From NCBI GenBank assembly GCA_017979445.1, contig CM030706.1:21655884-21719883 (forward strand): a stretch of 64,000 bases of DNA, given 5' to 3'. This document shows positions 1-11,425 of the stretch, piece after piece. The DNA comes from Akebia trifoliata. Its lineage: Eukaryota; Streptophyta; Magnoliopsida; Ranunculales; Lardizabalaceae. Both the position numbers and the translations under genes were made by a program. Every line of letters begins with the position of its first letter. Within the stretch, counting starts at the first letter, position 1. The notes below the pieces were generated by a model. The model saw only the letters and a program-made list of their open reading frames with translations, had not been told where the DNA came from and searched no databases.

Positions 1-540
1 ATCTTTTCATCTTCTCTTTTTATTTTAAGTTTTAGTTAATATTTTTACAGATTGGAAGATAAATATCTGTTCAAGATATATTTTAAAATTCAAAAAAAGA
101 TAAGTCATTTTCTATTTGTTTATTTGTTGATTTTCTAGAATGAATCTTGGTTAATTTCCTAATCTAGGAAAATTGATAAAGCCAAGATGTTTAATTAATT
201 TTATTTTTATTTTTAAAGTTCTTGTATATTTTTTAAATTTCTTAATATATTTTTCTTCAACAAATCATATTTTTAAAATTTTATTTTTTATTTCACCTTA
301 TCCCTTATCTCGAGCATGATCCATTATTATTGAGAAAAACTCATTATATCGAATGCTCGTTGTGATGTTGGATCATTGGACGATAAAAATTTTGAAAGGA
401 ACAAAATATTATCTAATTCTTAGATTTATAAAAAAAATAGTTTTTATTGTTAAACGTTCCGAATCAAGAACCTTTGTAGATTTATTGATTTGAGTTATTT
501 AAAAAAACATTGAATATAAAATTATTTAAGTTAATTATTG
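1..540. other. AT-rich DNA, nothing recognised
   Basis: Very AT-rich sequence with homopolymer runs and no convincing open frame, RNA gene or repeat structure. It ends where base composition changes at the left edge of the decayed gypsy element. Confidence 0.6.
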
Positions 541-1066
541 TATAGGGAAATAACCGCACAATTACACGTGTCCAAGCCGATTAAGTGGTACCATGCGCAG
601 ATCAACATACAGACGCTACCCAACAACAGGACAGTTCAAAGCAGAGATCTTCCTAATTTGGCTAGAAGGGCAACACAGCACTAAATGAGACCTAGTCTGC
701 CAAAGAGGGTAGACCTGGTCAAAGAATACCCATAATACCCATAATCAGGGAATTCTTCGGGATCACCACCCATGAGAGGAGGAAATCTTGATTCACAGCA
801 ATGATCCATAAATAACACAATTTGCAGATAAGAAAGGATCTTCAGGTGGATTGGAGGTCTAACCAGTTCCTTAGACTATTCCTCTACTTCTCTAACTTGA
901 GCGTCAAAGTGATTTTGATAGGTATCACATCGACATAAGGAGGGGGTGACAAGAGCAACTTCGAATCAATGAGGCAAAATCCATCAACACCGCCAATCGA
1001 ATTCTGACCACACAGAACTAGCGTCGTCCATGGGAAACCAATAGCATATTGATTTCATTCGAAACA

Positions 1067-2560
1067 ATGGTGAGACTCACAAGAACCACCGAAGTCAATG
1101 TACCCCCACCCGTGGCACCAGTTGCAGATATTCAATTCTTGGCAATGCTAGAGGCCATGAGTAAGCAATAAGAAGAGATGTAGAAGAAGATTGATGACTT
1201 AGCCGAACAGAATAAAAATCTAAGTTAGTGTCTCAATAACCAACAATCAACAAGACAAGATCTCTTATCGAAAGATCCTCAACATCCTGTTGCACTTCGA
1301 ATACCGAAAGAAGTATTCAATCATTGATCCCAATAGGAGAATGAGGGATAGAAGTTGCTACTGCAACTACTCAAGCAGAGCCCGCAATGGGTCTGACTTA
1401 AGAGAAGATCAGAGAGATGATCAGAAAAGAGAAGGAGATGATGAAGAGTGTTGATATTGGCATAGCGACAGCGCAAACTGTCAGGGGGATTCAGAAGTCT
1501 CCCTTTACAGTGGAGATCTTGGCAGAAGAAATTTCGAAAAAGTTTATGCCGTTACGTTTTACCCCTTGTTTAGGGACGAAAGACACGGTAGAATATCTTT
1601 TCCACTTCCGACAGATGCTTGTCTTGTGGAAGGAAACTAATGACTGATGTACAGATTGTTCTCTTCTAGTTTGTAGGAGAATGCATTAACATGGTTCCAC
1701 AAATTGCCATGTGGATCTATAGCTTCTTTCGAGGAGCTTTGTATTATCTTTGTAACATATTACATTGGCAACAAAAAAGAGTGGCAAAGATGTAGATGTT
1801 CTGTTCAACATGAGAATTCAATCTGGGGAGAACTTCAAAGAGTTTATAAGGAGATGCAAGAAAACAGCAATGTCCTGGAAAGTTGTGATGAAAAAATGAC
1901 CGTAGTGGCATTCAAAAACTATTTGTCGTTCGGCTCAGGGTTGTATAGGTCTATTGTGAAGAAGAGACCAAAAGCATTAAGTTAGATTGTTCGAAAAAAT
2001 ATAAAAGTATATTCACTTGGAAGATGATCCTCGGAATTCGATTGGGAAGAGCAAGGCAATACATGCTGTGGTGAAACCCAACAAGCAGCACCAACCATAA
2101 CAACAGAGCAGAAAGAGACCATTCGAGCAGGACAAATAATAGAAGAGTAAGGGGACATATTTTTCTATGCCCCCTAATGAGATTTTACCGCTCATCGCGA
2201 ATGAGCCTTATTTCGAATAGCAAGCACAACTTCTTCGAGATCAAATAAATCGAGATGAGCGATACTGCAAGTATCACAAATTGCGAGCATACACCACCAA
2301 CAGATGTCAGGCCTTGAGAAGGTTTCTACAGAGGTTGGCAGAACAGAGCAGACTGAAAGACCTGCCTAAAAGGAAGAAGAAGAATTTACCCCGAGATAAG
2401 AACTAGAGGCCTAATCTGCCACATGTAAAAGGACGGGATGGAAGGGCAATAGTGAGACATGTTGTCCTTAAACAGGAGAACAGAAGGTCAGGCCAAAACA
2501 GGGCTAACGAAAGAATCAAGAGACGGCGAGAATAGTACTTAGCTCACGTCTACATAGCTA
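1067..2560 (+). pseudogene. gag remnant of Tat-type gypsy element
   Basis: Gag is the structural capsid protein of the retrotransposon. The frame opens with ATG at 1067 and continues with stops and shifts through two longer open pieces, 1417-1647 and 1704-1985. These contain the segment leading into the capsid domain and its aromatic-rich core, as in Tat gag proteins. Around 2265-2330 lies a degenerate zinc-knuckle region reading YCKYHK, a form usual in this clade, but a downstream ligand looks lost. A lysine/arginine-rich stretch follows. At least ten in-frame stops or shifts occur. Lineage comes from general resemblance to Tat gag, not a database match. Confidence 0.7.
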
Positions 2561-2589
2561 GAAGAGAATCTACAGAGTAGATAGAGCCC

Positions 2590-2823
2590 TACGAAGAGCA
2601 GACTGCGACTTTCACTGATAAGGACCTAGAGGATGTAGTGAGGCCCCATTACGATGCACCGGTGGTAACCCTTCAAGTAGCCATCTTCACTTTGAAGAGG
2701 ATGATGATCGACAATGGCAGTTATGTCGACATTCTCTACGCTTTGGCATTTCTAAAGATGGGTCTTAGTAGAAATATGCTCACCCCAACAGGAGCACCTC
2801 TAATTGGGTTTGACAGGGAATAA
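2590..2823 (+). pseudogene. Aspartic protease remnant of Tat-type gypsy element
   Basis: The open piece from 2638 reads through a typical Tat protease segment: a PHYDAPVV stretch before the active site, then IDNGSYVDIL where the family has a D-T/S-G catalytic triad. The second triad residue is replaced by Asn, so activity is unlikely even without the stop that follows. It lies between gag and RT as expected. Confidence 0.65.
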
Positions 2824-3098
2824 ACCAACCGTGGGGGAAGATAATCATACTCATGCAGATATAACTAACAACTTTGATAACCAGGTTCATGGTTATCGCA
2901 AGCTCCCCATACAATGCTATCCTGGGTAGATGGTAGACACATTAGATGAAGGTCGTTCCCTCTACATACTACCAGGTCTTAAGGTTCCCAATGCCGCAAG
3001 AGATGTGGAATGTACAAGGGGATCAAAAAACATCCCAGGTATGTGCGCCGGACAAGGAACCCTCCGAAGTTAATGCCCAGCAATAATAGTTACAGTGG

Positions 3099-4100
3099 AT
3101 GGAAACCGAGCATGGAGAACCCCCATGCCTAGAGAACATCCAGATGGTGGATATAGGGGAAGGCTGGCAGATTGGAATAGAAGCAGAACTGGCATCAAAA
3201 AAACTGAAAGAGCTAACAGACTGCCTAAGAAAGAATCGGGATGTTTTTGCCTGGTCCATAGAAGAGATGCCGAGGATCAACCTAGAAGTGATCTACCATC
3301 ACTTGAACGTGAAATCAGCTATCAAGCCAGTAAAATAGAAATCAGAGAGATTATCACCACAATTTAGAAAAGCAATAAACGAAGAGGTTAACAAGCTAAT
3401 TAAAGTAGGGTTCATCAGGAAAGTGCAATTTCTTGATTAGATAATGAATATTGTAGCAATGCCAAAGAAGAATGGGAAAGCTAGAGTCCGCATTGACTTT
3501 ACAAATCTAAACAAGGCCTACCCTAAGGATAGTTTTCGTCTGTCGAGAATAGACCAGTTGGTGGATACGAATTTAGGCCACGAGAGGTTGTCCTTCATAG
3601 ATGGTTATTCTAACTACAATCAAATACAGCTTAACTTGAAAAATCAAGATAAGATAACCTTCATTACTGAGCAAAAGCTCTACTGCTACAAAGTTATACC
3701 CTTCAGGTTGAAAAACGCATAGGCAACTTATCAGAAGCTAGTAACATAACTCTTCAGGGATCTGTTAGACAAGACTGCAGAAGTCTATATTGATAATCTG
3801 TTGGTGAAGAATAAGAAAAAGGAAGATCACGTTATTGATTTAGAAGAGGTATTTTCTCGAGTGAGAAGAGTTGGGATGAAGTTCAACCCAGATAAGTGTG
3901 CTTTCGCAATAACTTCGAAGAAGTTCTTGGGCTACATGGTCACGAAGAGAGGTATAGAGGCCAACACAAACCAAATCAGAGAACTATTAGAGATGCCCTC
4001 CCAGAAAACACAAAAGCAAATCCAAAAATTAGCAAGAAGAGTAACAGTCCTAAACCAATTTATTTTCAGATCTTCAGATAAATGCATGCCACTGTACTAG
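3099..4100 (+). pseudogene. Reverse transcriptase remnant, Tat-type gypsy
   Basis: The piece at 3099-3338 contains the DVFAWS(IEEMP) segment that precedes gypsy RT. 3444-3722 encodes the fingers region with VAMPKKNGKARVRIDFTNLN and a FIDGYSNYNQI block. 3801-4100 follows with the FNPDKCAF and FLGYMVT motifs of the connection region. The catalytic box reads YIDN instead of YxDD (about 3787-3798), so the second catalytic aspartate is lost. Several stops interrupt the reading. The frame stops abruptly at the solo LTR inserted at 4102 and resumes after 6572. Confidence 0.85.
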
Positions 4101-4101
4101 C
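4097..4101 (+). repeat. Left target-site duplication of solo LTR A
   Basis: CTAGC here pairs with CTAAC at 6573-6577, 4 of 5 bases matching, immediately outside the LTR ends. Confidence 0.75.
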
Positions 4102-6572
4102 TGTAGACACCTCAATTTGAATGGGCCCATACTCAAAAGCGGCCCAAAAACAATAATTTTTCAACAAAATGTGCCAACGGGCCTCAAAGGCCCAATTCAC
4201 GATAAGTTTGACATTTTGATCAAATCGAAGCCCCTAAAACTTCCCAACGGGTTAGTAGGCCCACCAAAAGGACTCGGCATGCTCCCATCTACCCCGTTCC
4301 ACTCAAAATATTAATTTTTCGACAAAATTGGCCAACGGGCTTCAAAAGCCCAAATCACTAAAAAGTGACGTTTTGATCGAATCGAAGCCCCTAAAACCTC
4401 CCAATGGTCTAAGGGACCCACCAAAGGGGTTTGACCTATCCTAGACTTGTCCAAACCTCACCGCTCCGCCTTTGTATCCAAGAATACCTAAATGCTCGAT
4501 AAAATTCTCCAACAGGCCTAAAAGGCCCGATTTGCTAACACGTGGCATTTTTTATCAAACCAATGATTGCAAAAATCTCAAAAAAAATTAATAAATTAAA
4601 AAAAATGTGAGACTTGGAATGCCTACCCCTCCTCTACTTTCACCGCTCCACCTCCGAATCCACAAACACCCTAAACCCATTCAAAATCCAAAAGCCCTCA
4701 ACACTTTTCTAAATTAATTTCTCATCTTACCCCTAACCTAAAATTGATCTCATATCACCTAAACCCTAAAATGAACATACCCTCAAAAATCCAACCCAAA
4801 ACAAACCCCATCAAAGCCAAAATAACCTACAACCCTCCTAAAACCCCAAATCCAATACACAAAAAGCCCACAAACCACTATCTATATCCAATCCACCTCT
4901 AATTCACAACCTATAACCCATCAACCACTACCACATCAACCAATCACCTTCTTAACATCAAAAGATGACACATGTCATCATCCTCTCCCACCTCGCTCAT
5001 CTAATCACCTACCCCCATCACCTTTCCCTCATAATTCATCTACCCACATCACTTCTCTCCAAAATCACCTCAACCCATACCCTACCCTACCCTAACCTAA
5101 CCTATCACAATTCTCTAACACCATCAACCACCCACATCACAACCCATATCTCATATACCTCAACCCATCATTTTTCTTTAAAACACTCTAACAAAATCAC
5201 CTCAACCCATACCTCCCACCATCATCACCAAACTAACCCATACCCTTCTCTCTAATCAAACAACTACCATCACCAATCAACACACCCCATCACCTCACTC
5301 TCTCATCATATTTGCCACATGTCTTCATCCCCTTAATTCTCCCAAAAATCAACATACCAACCTCTTACATAACCCATTCTCCTAAATCTAAATACTTCAC
5401 CTCTTAAACCAACCTAACACTCATTCTCCAAACAACTCCCTTACACCCACATTCCCCCATCAACCATCACTCATCTCACCCCACCAAACACTCTACCCAA
5501 ATGGATTTGGGTAAGATCCAAATCATTTGGTCAAAATACAACCCATTTTCATTCATTATACAATTACCCTCCCTTTAACTCCAAATTTCATATCCTCCAT
5601 CCCTAAAACCAATGCCATTATCCATTTTTCAACCCTTCACCCCATTATACCTCTCAAACCATCCTCAAACATTTATAAATACCTCATCCCTCCCTTTCCA
5701 AAAAGGTTATCAATTCTTACCAAGTCTTACTATAAAAAAAATCTATTACTCTCTCTTCTCTCCATTACTATCTCATATCATTCTCTAAAAAGAATTTCAC
5801 TCTCATAAATCATGAAGGACCTTAGAAGACATTGAAGAAGAAGAAGAAAATAAAGATTGAAGCTTCAAGGTGGGTTCAACAAAATACCCCCCTCCTTTTT
5901 TTTCTCTCTATTTACCCTCTCCACTTTCCTCTTCTCTTATCCCCCTCCTCTCTTTAATTTGTATTTTTAGAAAGTCTCTAAGATGCAATGATCCCCCTCC
6001 CCTATCTCCGGTAGATCGGACTTCGGTCCGGTTGAAAGTATAGGGGTTGTAATCATTTTTAAAATAAAACCGATTTTAATCCTTAAAAAGTTTTGAAGCA
6101 ATTAGTATGAGGTTCCTTCTTAACTTATGAGAATAGACCCTCAATTCTAGCCAACATCTTTTCAAATCACGTGTAGTCCCCAAGGCAAAGGTTTATAAGG
6201 ATTTTTTCCATCTATGAGATGATCTTATAAACGAGGCTCAAGTAATTCCCTACTTAAGGTACAAATGCACGACACATGGCACTTTATTTTTTGTTTTTTT
6301 TTATTATCAAAGTGACCGAGTTCTTAGAGGTTACCGCTACTTGGCGGAGAGAATAGGGTGCCTAACACCTTCCATTTTCTCCAATCGAGCAGCTTACCCC
6401 GATCTCTAGGTTTGATTAGTTCCTATCCATCGTGAGTCACTAAAATGCCAAAATATCATTTTTCCAAAAAATGTGCATCAGGTGACCATTCACACCCACT
6501 TACAATATGAATTGTGGTGACTCCAAACCTTAGTAGACGTGGCCATCGTAATCATGAAATCACGTATCTACA
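4102..6572 (+). mobile_element. Solo LTR, gypsy family A (2471 bp)
   Basis: Starts TGTAGACACC and ends TATCTACA, so it has matching inverted ends. It is flanked by a 5-bp target duplication, CTAGC at 4097-4101 and CTAAC at 6573-6577, with one base changed. Removing it joins the RT and RNase H parts of the host element in the correct order. A TATA-like TTATAAATACC lies near 5671. The first 450 bp hold tandem units of about 190 bp, each with a GGGCC...GGCCC hairpin. The LTR matches the minus-strand LTR at 59972-62240 and, in its 3' two thirds, the solo LTR at 56344-58075. It contains no coding region; its open frames come from C/A-rich strand bias. Confidence 0.9.
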
Positions 6573-7560
6573 CTAACTATTACGGAAGAATACCAAGTTC
6601 GAATGAACAAAGAAGTGTGAGCAAGCCTTTGTACAACTCAAGAAATATCTGGACAGATCACCTATACTCTCCAAGTTAGAAGTAGGAGAGGAACTAGGGC
6701 TATACCTAGTTATTTCAAAATGCGCACTCAGTTTAGTCTTAGTCACGGCTGGAGTAGTGGCAGAGCAGCCTAGTTACTTCATAAGCAAGACTTTCATTAA
6801 TGCTGAGACACACTATTCCAGACTTGAGAAGATTGAACTAACTCTAGTTTATACAACGTTGCGCCTAGAATCTTACTTCCAGGCACATCGAGTACAGGTC
6901 ATAACAGAATACCCCTTGAAGTCTGTTTAAGGAAAGACGGAGGGATCAGGAAGAATGGTGAAATAGACTATACAACTAACAGAATTTGGGCTTGAGTATA
7001 AGCCTGGACTTTCGCTAAAAGGCTAAGTAGTAGTAAATTTCTTGATAGACTTTTCAGTAGAGGAAAAAGTTGATCTATTGGTAGAAGAGCTAGAACATGT
7101 TGAAGAAAGACAAGAAGCAAACAACCATCCGGTAGAAAGTTTACATGAATGGATCTTCAAACTTGGAAAGGTTGGGAATAAGAGTGGTGCTGATCACTCC
7201 TGACAGCTTCAAGATAGAGAAAACGGTCAGACTAGGATTCAGAGCATCTACAATGAAACAGAATATGAGGTAATACTACTCGGCCTCAATTCATTAGTAA
7301 GGTTGGTGGTAACTGAGAGGACAGTCTTCAGTGACTCACAACTAGTAATTAATCATGTCAACGGGACGTTTGAAGCATGAGATCCCAGGATATAGCTCTA
7401 TTTGGAGAAAATTAGACCTGACATACTCCGAACTAGGGAAATAAAAGTAGAACACATACTGTTGATAGACAACAGGCATGCAGACACCCTAACCTTCATA
7501 GCCTCAATGTTGGCAAGACAAAACAGAAGGGAACTACTATTGGGCTACTAAGAAAATCTT
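6573..7560 (+). pseudogene. RNase H and second (archaeal-type) RNase H remnants
   Basis: Continues the pol region cut by the solo LTR. The first part (6600-6910) shows the RNase H tether and start, including CEQAFVQLKKYL, a segment equivalent to LYLVIS, and SYFISKTF...ETHYSRLEK. After a spacer, 7170-7510 encodes a second RNase H-like domain with VVLITPDSFKIEKTV, FSDSQLVINHVNG and the HADTL motif. In-frame stops occur throughout. The dual RNase H arrangement supports assignment to the Tat clade. Confidence 0.75.
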
Positions 7561-8257
7561 ACGATAGACGAGTCAGAATTGGTCGGTATGGTAGCCTCAA
7601 TAAGATATCAATAGTGGATGAGCCTTATTCTCACCTTCCTACAGATATGAGTGCTGCCTGACTACCTAGATGAGGCTGACGAGTCAAAAATAGAACAGAG
7701 AAGTACACTGTCCTGGATGGGATTCTGTGTAGAAGTCAGTAGGAAGGCCATTCTTACGTTGCCTAACGCCAAAATAGGCAAAATTGATATGCTAAGCAAG
7801 ATCCACAAAGGAGATTATGGGAATCATTTAGGGGCAAGGTCTTTGACCCACAGAATACTCTTTCAAGGGTATTTTTGGTCTTATTTGTAAGAATACATAG
7901 TTTTGCACATCAAGCATTGCAACAATTGCTAAAGACATAGGAGGATAATCCGACAGCCAGCAGTGCAGCTCAAGTCTATCATCAGCCCTTGGCTGTTTAC
8001 ACAATGGGGAATTGATCTAGTAGGCCCGTTGCCCAATACATCAGATAACCTAATTTTCCTGCTAGTGGTGACAGATTACTTCACCAAGTGGGTGAAAGCA
8101 CTCTCCCTAGCCAGAATACGCCAATAGGAAGTCTAGAAATTCCTATGAGAGAACATAATCCGCAGATTTGATCTGCCACGCACTATAGTCTCAGACAATG
8201 GGAGACAATTTGCAGGAGAGCAGATCAAAGATTTTTACAGAGAGCATGAGATAACGC
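7561..8257 (+). pseudogene. Integrase remnant, truncated, Tat-type gypsy
   Basis: Integrase joins retrotransposon cDNA to the genome. The piece at 7651-7890 contains the H-H part of the zinc-binding HHCC domain (IHKGDYGNHLGARSL). HCNNC follows near 7910-7925. The catalytic core is recognisable at 8005-8240: WGIDLVGPLP, VVTDYFTKWVKA and IVSDNGRQFAGE, carrying the first two catalytic acidic residues. The match stops near 8257, before the third catalytic residue and the C-terminal domain, so the element is 3' truncated. Confidence 0.8.
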
Positions 8258-10324
8258 GATTATTTTCCACGTCACTTTTCCTCCCGATTGAGTTGTTTTT
8301 CCTATTAAACTGAGTTGACACGTGGTGAGGCATAGTTTACTCATGCAATGATGGGACATGTAGACGTGTTACCATTTGGCCACGTCTCTCGTGTAATATG
8401 TACTTACAAATAGTATAAATGATTTTATGTAAAAAATTCTATAAAGTTTTTATTTTTAATATTCTTCAATAAATAAATAAACTTATTTATTATTATTTTT
8501 TTTTTATGAAAAGTTAATCTAAATCATATTAGAGGAATCACAGTAATGAAAAATCATAAACGATGAGTTGGTGGGCCATGTCATAATATAGGTGTGGGCC
8601 CCATTAGGTTGGTGGTACGATGTCCACATCTATCACATGAAAGATGCCACAAATTTAATCTACTCCGGATGATATATGGGTATTATGATAATTTCACATA
8701 TCTTAATCCCAATTAATCTAACGCGCCCCGACGAAACTCATGTCTCCTTTGCTGTCTACTCCAGCAACAGCAGCTACAAAATGCCCAAAAGTCTATCGAG
8801 TCAAATTGCTCGGTGAGTTTCGGATCCGACTTAATTCAAGTTGACTCGCTAACCGAACCATTTTCGTCTTTAGCTGCCGATTCACCTCAAAATTCTACTG
8901 AGGCGAGTCTAATATTTTCTCTTCCACTTTTACCCTCTATATGTCTCACTCCAACCTCCCCTCCTTAAAAAAGTCAACATCCATGCATGCAAGAACCCAA
9001 AAATTGTAAATATCTCAAACCATAAGAAAGAAAAAACCTTCAATGATTAGCTACAGAACAACAGTACTTCATTATTATTTTTATGATCCACGTGTCAACA
9101 TCTCTTAACTTTACAAATCTAACTTTAGATTTGCCCATTTCACACACAATGGCATTATTGTAAATAAACCTGAAATGGAAAGTTAGTTTCAAATATTTTG
9201 AATGTTCAGGTATTACGCGGGTCCACTGTGACGTGTGAATGATGAGCAAAGTGTTTTAAGTATGTTTGCGTGATTGACGTTGGTGTGTGAGTTTGTTTAT
9301 TTTACTTAAGTGTTTTATAAGGATTTCTTTTTCAAGAGATCTCTCCGAATCTTACTAACTACGACGAAAAGGAGTCTCCAAGTCTTTTCATCAAGAGAGA
9401 GATAGAGAGAAAGATAATTAGGATAGAAAGAGAGAACATATCCCTTTGTAATCCCACTTGAAAAGCAAATATCATTCCAAAATCCTCCACAAAGTCTTCA
9501 TACAACTCCAATCCTGACCCACCTTGTCTCCTTGCTTTCTCTCATGTGTTTTCTATTCAAATTAAACACCCATTTTGTTCACCATCACTTGATCATATTT
9601 GATTATCTCAATAGATCAATTTTTGTCATACCGACCATTTGATTATTCCAACTCTAGAGGATCACCATTGGGAACATATTGATCATAGATTTAAAATTCA
9701 ATCAAATTCGAATATTTGGTTTGATTTGATTTGGAGTCAAGAGGAATTCAAATGGCATCAAGAAACTTTTCAAATATGAATCCAGATCTAATTTGACCCG
9801 GGAAAAATCTATTCAAATTGATCGATTTTTTTAAAATTCAGTAAAATTAATTTGTTAGAGTTGGTTTAGGTCAAGATCATAAGGACAAGTATTTGATATA
9901 ATGTTTTTTGCAACACCGTTTGGATGCTATCTATTTTTACAATATTATTTTACAACATCATCATGACGTCAGATCTTTCAAAATGAATGCCCATATGGCA
10001 CCCAAAACATGATCGGGTGCCACATGGATCTACTGCATAAAATTTATAAATAAAAAAAATAGAAGAAGAAAAAATTTTCACAATTGAATTTGAATTTTAA
10101 ATTTTAGAGTCCAGTGGTCATCTATTTTCAAAGTGTTAGATGTTGTAAATATATATATTTTAAACCTAACCTATATCATGAACTCTAAAGGGCTGAGGTG
10201 TCATTTGGATCAACGACAGTCCATATGGCCCAAACTAGGACCTCGACTCAAGCTTTTACATAGTTTTATGTTCATATAACTTTCTCTCTCTCATACACAC
10301 ATTATATATAGGTCTCGATTGGCA
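8258..10324. other. Non-genic DNA, no feature assigned
   Basis: AT-rich sequence with only chance open frames. A short ATG-led frame at 8740 followed by a GTGAGT donor-like site could pass for a first exon, but no partner exon was found. No transposon ends were recognised. Confidence 0.5.
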
Positions 10325-10627
10325 ACAAATGTCTTTTTTCTATATGGGTTAGAATTTTTGGTATGAGCTGTTCTCTTTTTATTTTTATTTTTTGAGGATG
10401 ATCTTTATGGTGAGGAGATCATTTTCACAAAAAATCTGCCCAATCTAAAACTTCTAACACCATCAATAGTAGTTTAGAATTGTTGACTGTCGATTTGTTA
10501 TTGTAAACCACTTTTAATAGGGTTAAAAGTTTCAAATTGGGCTGATTTTTTGTGCGGATGATTTCCTTACCATAAAGATCATCTCCATAAAAAATCAGTC
10601 CAATCCAAAAATTTTAAACTATATAAA
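10325..10627. mobile_element. Micron-like MITE, copy A (diverged)
   Basis: Inverted-repeat element of the same family as the two copies to the right. The left arm has GGGTTAGAATTTTTGG-type sequence. The right arm is its inverse (CCAATCCAAAAATTTTAAAC). The middle carries the GATGATCT...AGATCATC palindromes shared with copies B and C. Limits are approximate. Confidence 0.5.
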
Positions 10628-10675
10628 ACACATTTTGATCGTATCATTGGCTCTATAACATTGGCCATTGAACGC

Positions 10676-10678
<3 letters not shown>

Positions 10679-10741
<63 letters not shown>
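10679..10741. repeat. (TC)n/(TA)n microsatellite
   Basis: About 16 TC units followed by about 15 TA units, directly left of MITE copy B. Confidence 0.95.
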
Positions 10742-10743
<2 letters not shown>

Positions 10744-11031
10744 AAATGTTCAACACACCCTACCATTTACCCAACAATTTGCCCAACATGTTTTGTCCTA
10801 CATGGGTTAGAAGTTTTGGAATGGGCTGATTTTTTGTGAGGATGATCTCTACGGTTAGAAGATCTTCCTCACCAAAATTCAGCTCATTCCAAAATTTCTA
10901 ACCCCATGTTTACAAGTTGAAAAATCGTGGACCGTCCATTTTTTGTAAACCATTTTTAATGGGGTTAGAAGTTTTGGAATGGGCTGATTTTTGGTGAGGA
11001 TGATCTCCTCACCAACTTCTAACCCCTGTAG
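10742..11031. mobile_element. Micron-like MITE, copy B (right end shortened)
   Basis: Begins GGAAATGTTCAACAC after a TA run and ends before another TA run. It carries the family arms (GGGTTAGAAGTTTTGGAATGG and its inverse) and the same centre as copy C. The right terminal repeat is mostly missing, so it ends inside the arm. No coding capacity. Confidence 0.65.
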
Positions 11032-11044
11032 ATATATATATATA

Positions 11045-11425
11045 GGGAAATGTTCAGCACCCTAAGTTTTACCCTACACTTTAACAAACGTTTTTTGTCC
11101 TACATGGGTTAGAAGTTTTGGAATGGGCTGATTTTTGGTGAGGATGATCTCTATGATTAGAAGATCATCCTCACCAAAAATCAGCCCATTCCGAAATGTT
11201 TAGCCCCATGTTTACAAGTTGAAAAATCGTGGACCGTCCATTTTTTGTAAACCATTTTTGATGGGGTTAGAAGTTTTGGAATGAGCTGATTTTGGTGAGG
11301 ATGATCTCCTCACCATAGAGATCATCCTCACCAAAAATCAGCCCATTCCAAAACTTCTAACCCATGTAGGACAAAAAAACGTTTGTTAAAGTGTAGGGTA
11401 AAACTTAGGGTGCTGAACGAGACCC
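11045..11425. mobile_element. Micron-like MITE, copy C (381 bp, long inverted repeats)
   Basis: Near-complete element whose two ends are inverse copies of each other over more than 100 bp. The left begins GGGAAATGTTCAGCACCC and the right ends GGGTGCTGAACGAGACCC. It sits inside a TA microsatellite, as described for Micron-type MITEs, with TA as the likely target duplication. It could form an almost full-length hairpin. No coding region. Confidence 0.8.

Larger units (their letters stand above)
541..8257 (+). mobile_element. Decayed Ty3/gypsy element, Tat lineage, split by a solo LTR
   Basis: Remains of one LTR retrotransposon on the plus strand. In order it shows a leader, gag (from 1067), an aspartic protease remnant, reverse transcriptase, a first RNase H, a second archaeal-type RNase H and an integrase cut off inside its catalytic core. 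The second RNase H between RT/RNase H and integrase is the hallmark of the Tat clade. No flanking LTRs, primer site or polypurine tract are visible, so both ends are truncated. Many stop codons and frameshifts make it non-functional. A 2.47-kb solo LTR of another gypsy family interrupts it between RT and RNase H. The exact left limit is a guess based on base composition. Confidence 0.85.

Noticed and set aside
4965..5255. Long open frame, Ser/Thr/His-rich
   Set aside because: Lies in the C/A-rich body of a solo LTR. Base bias removes stop codons, and the equivalent part of the other family A LTRs does not keep the frame.
8740..8815. ATG-led frame followed by a GTGAGT donor, possible first exon
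   Set aside because: No second exon or domain could be found within reach. Too short to support.
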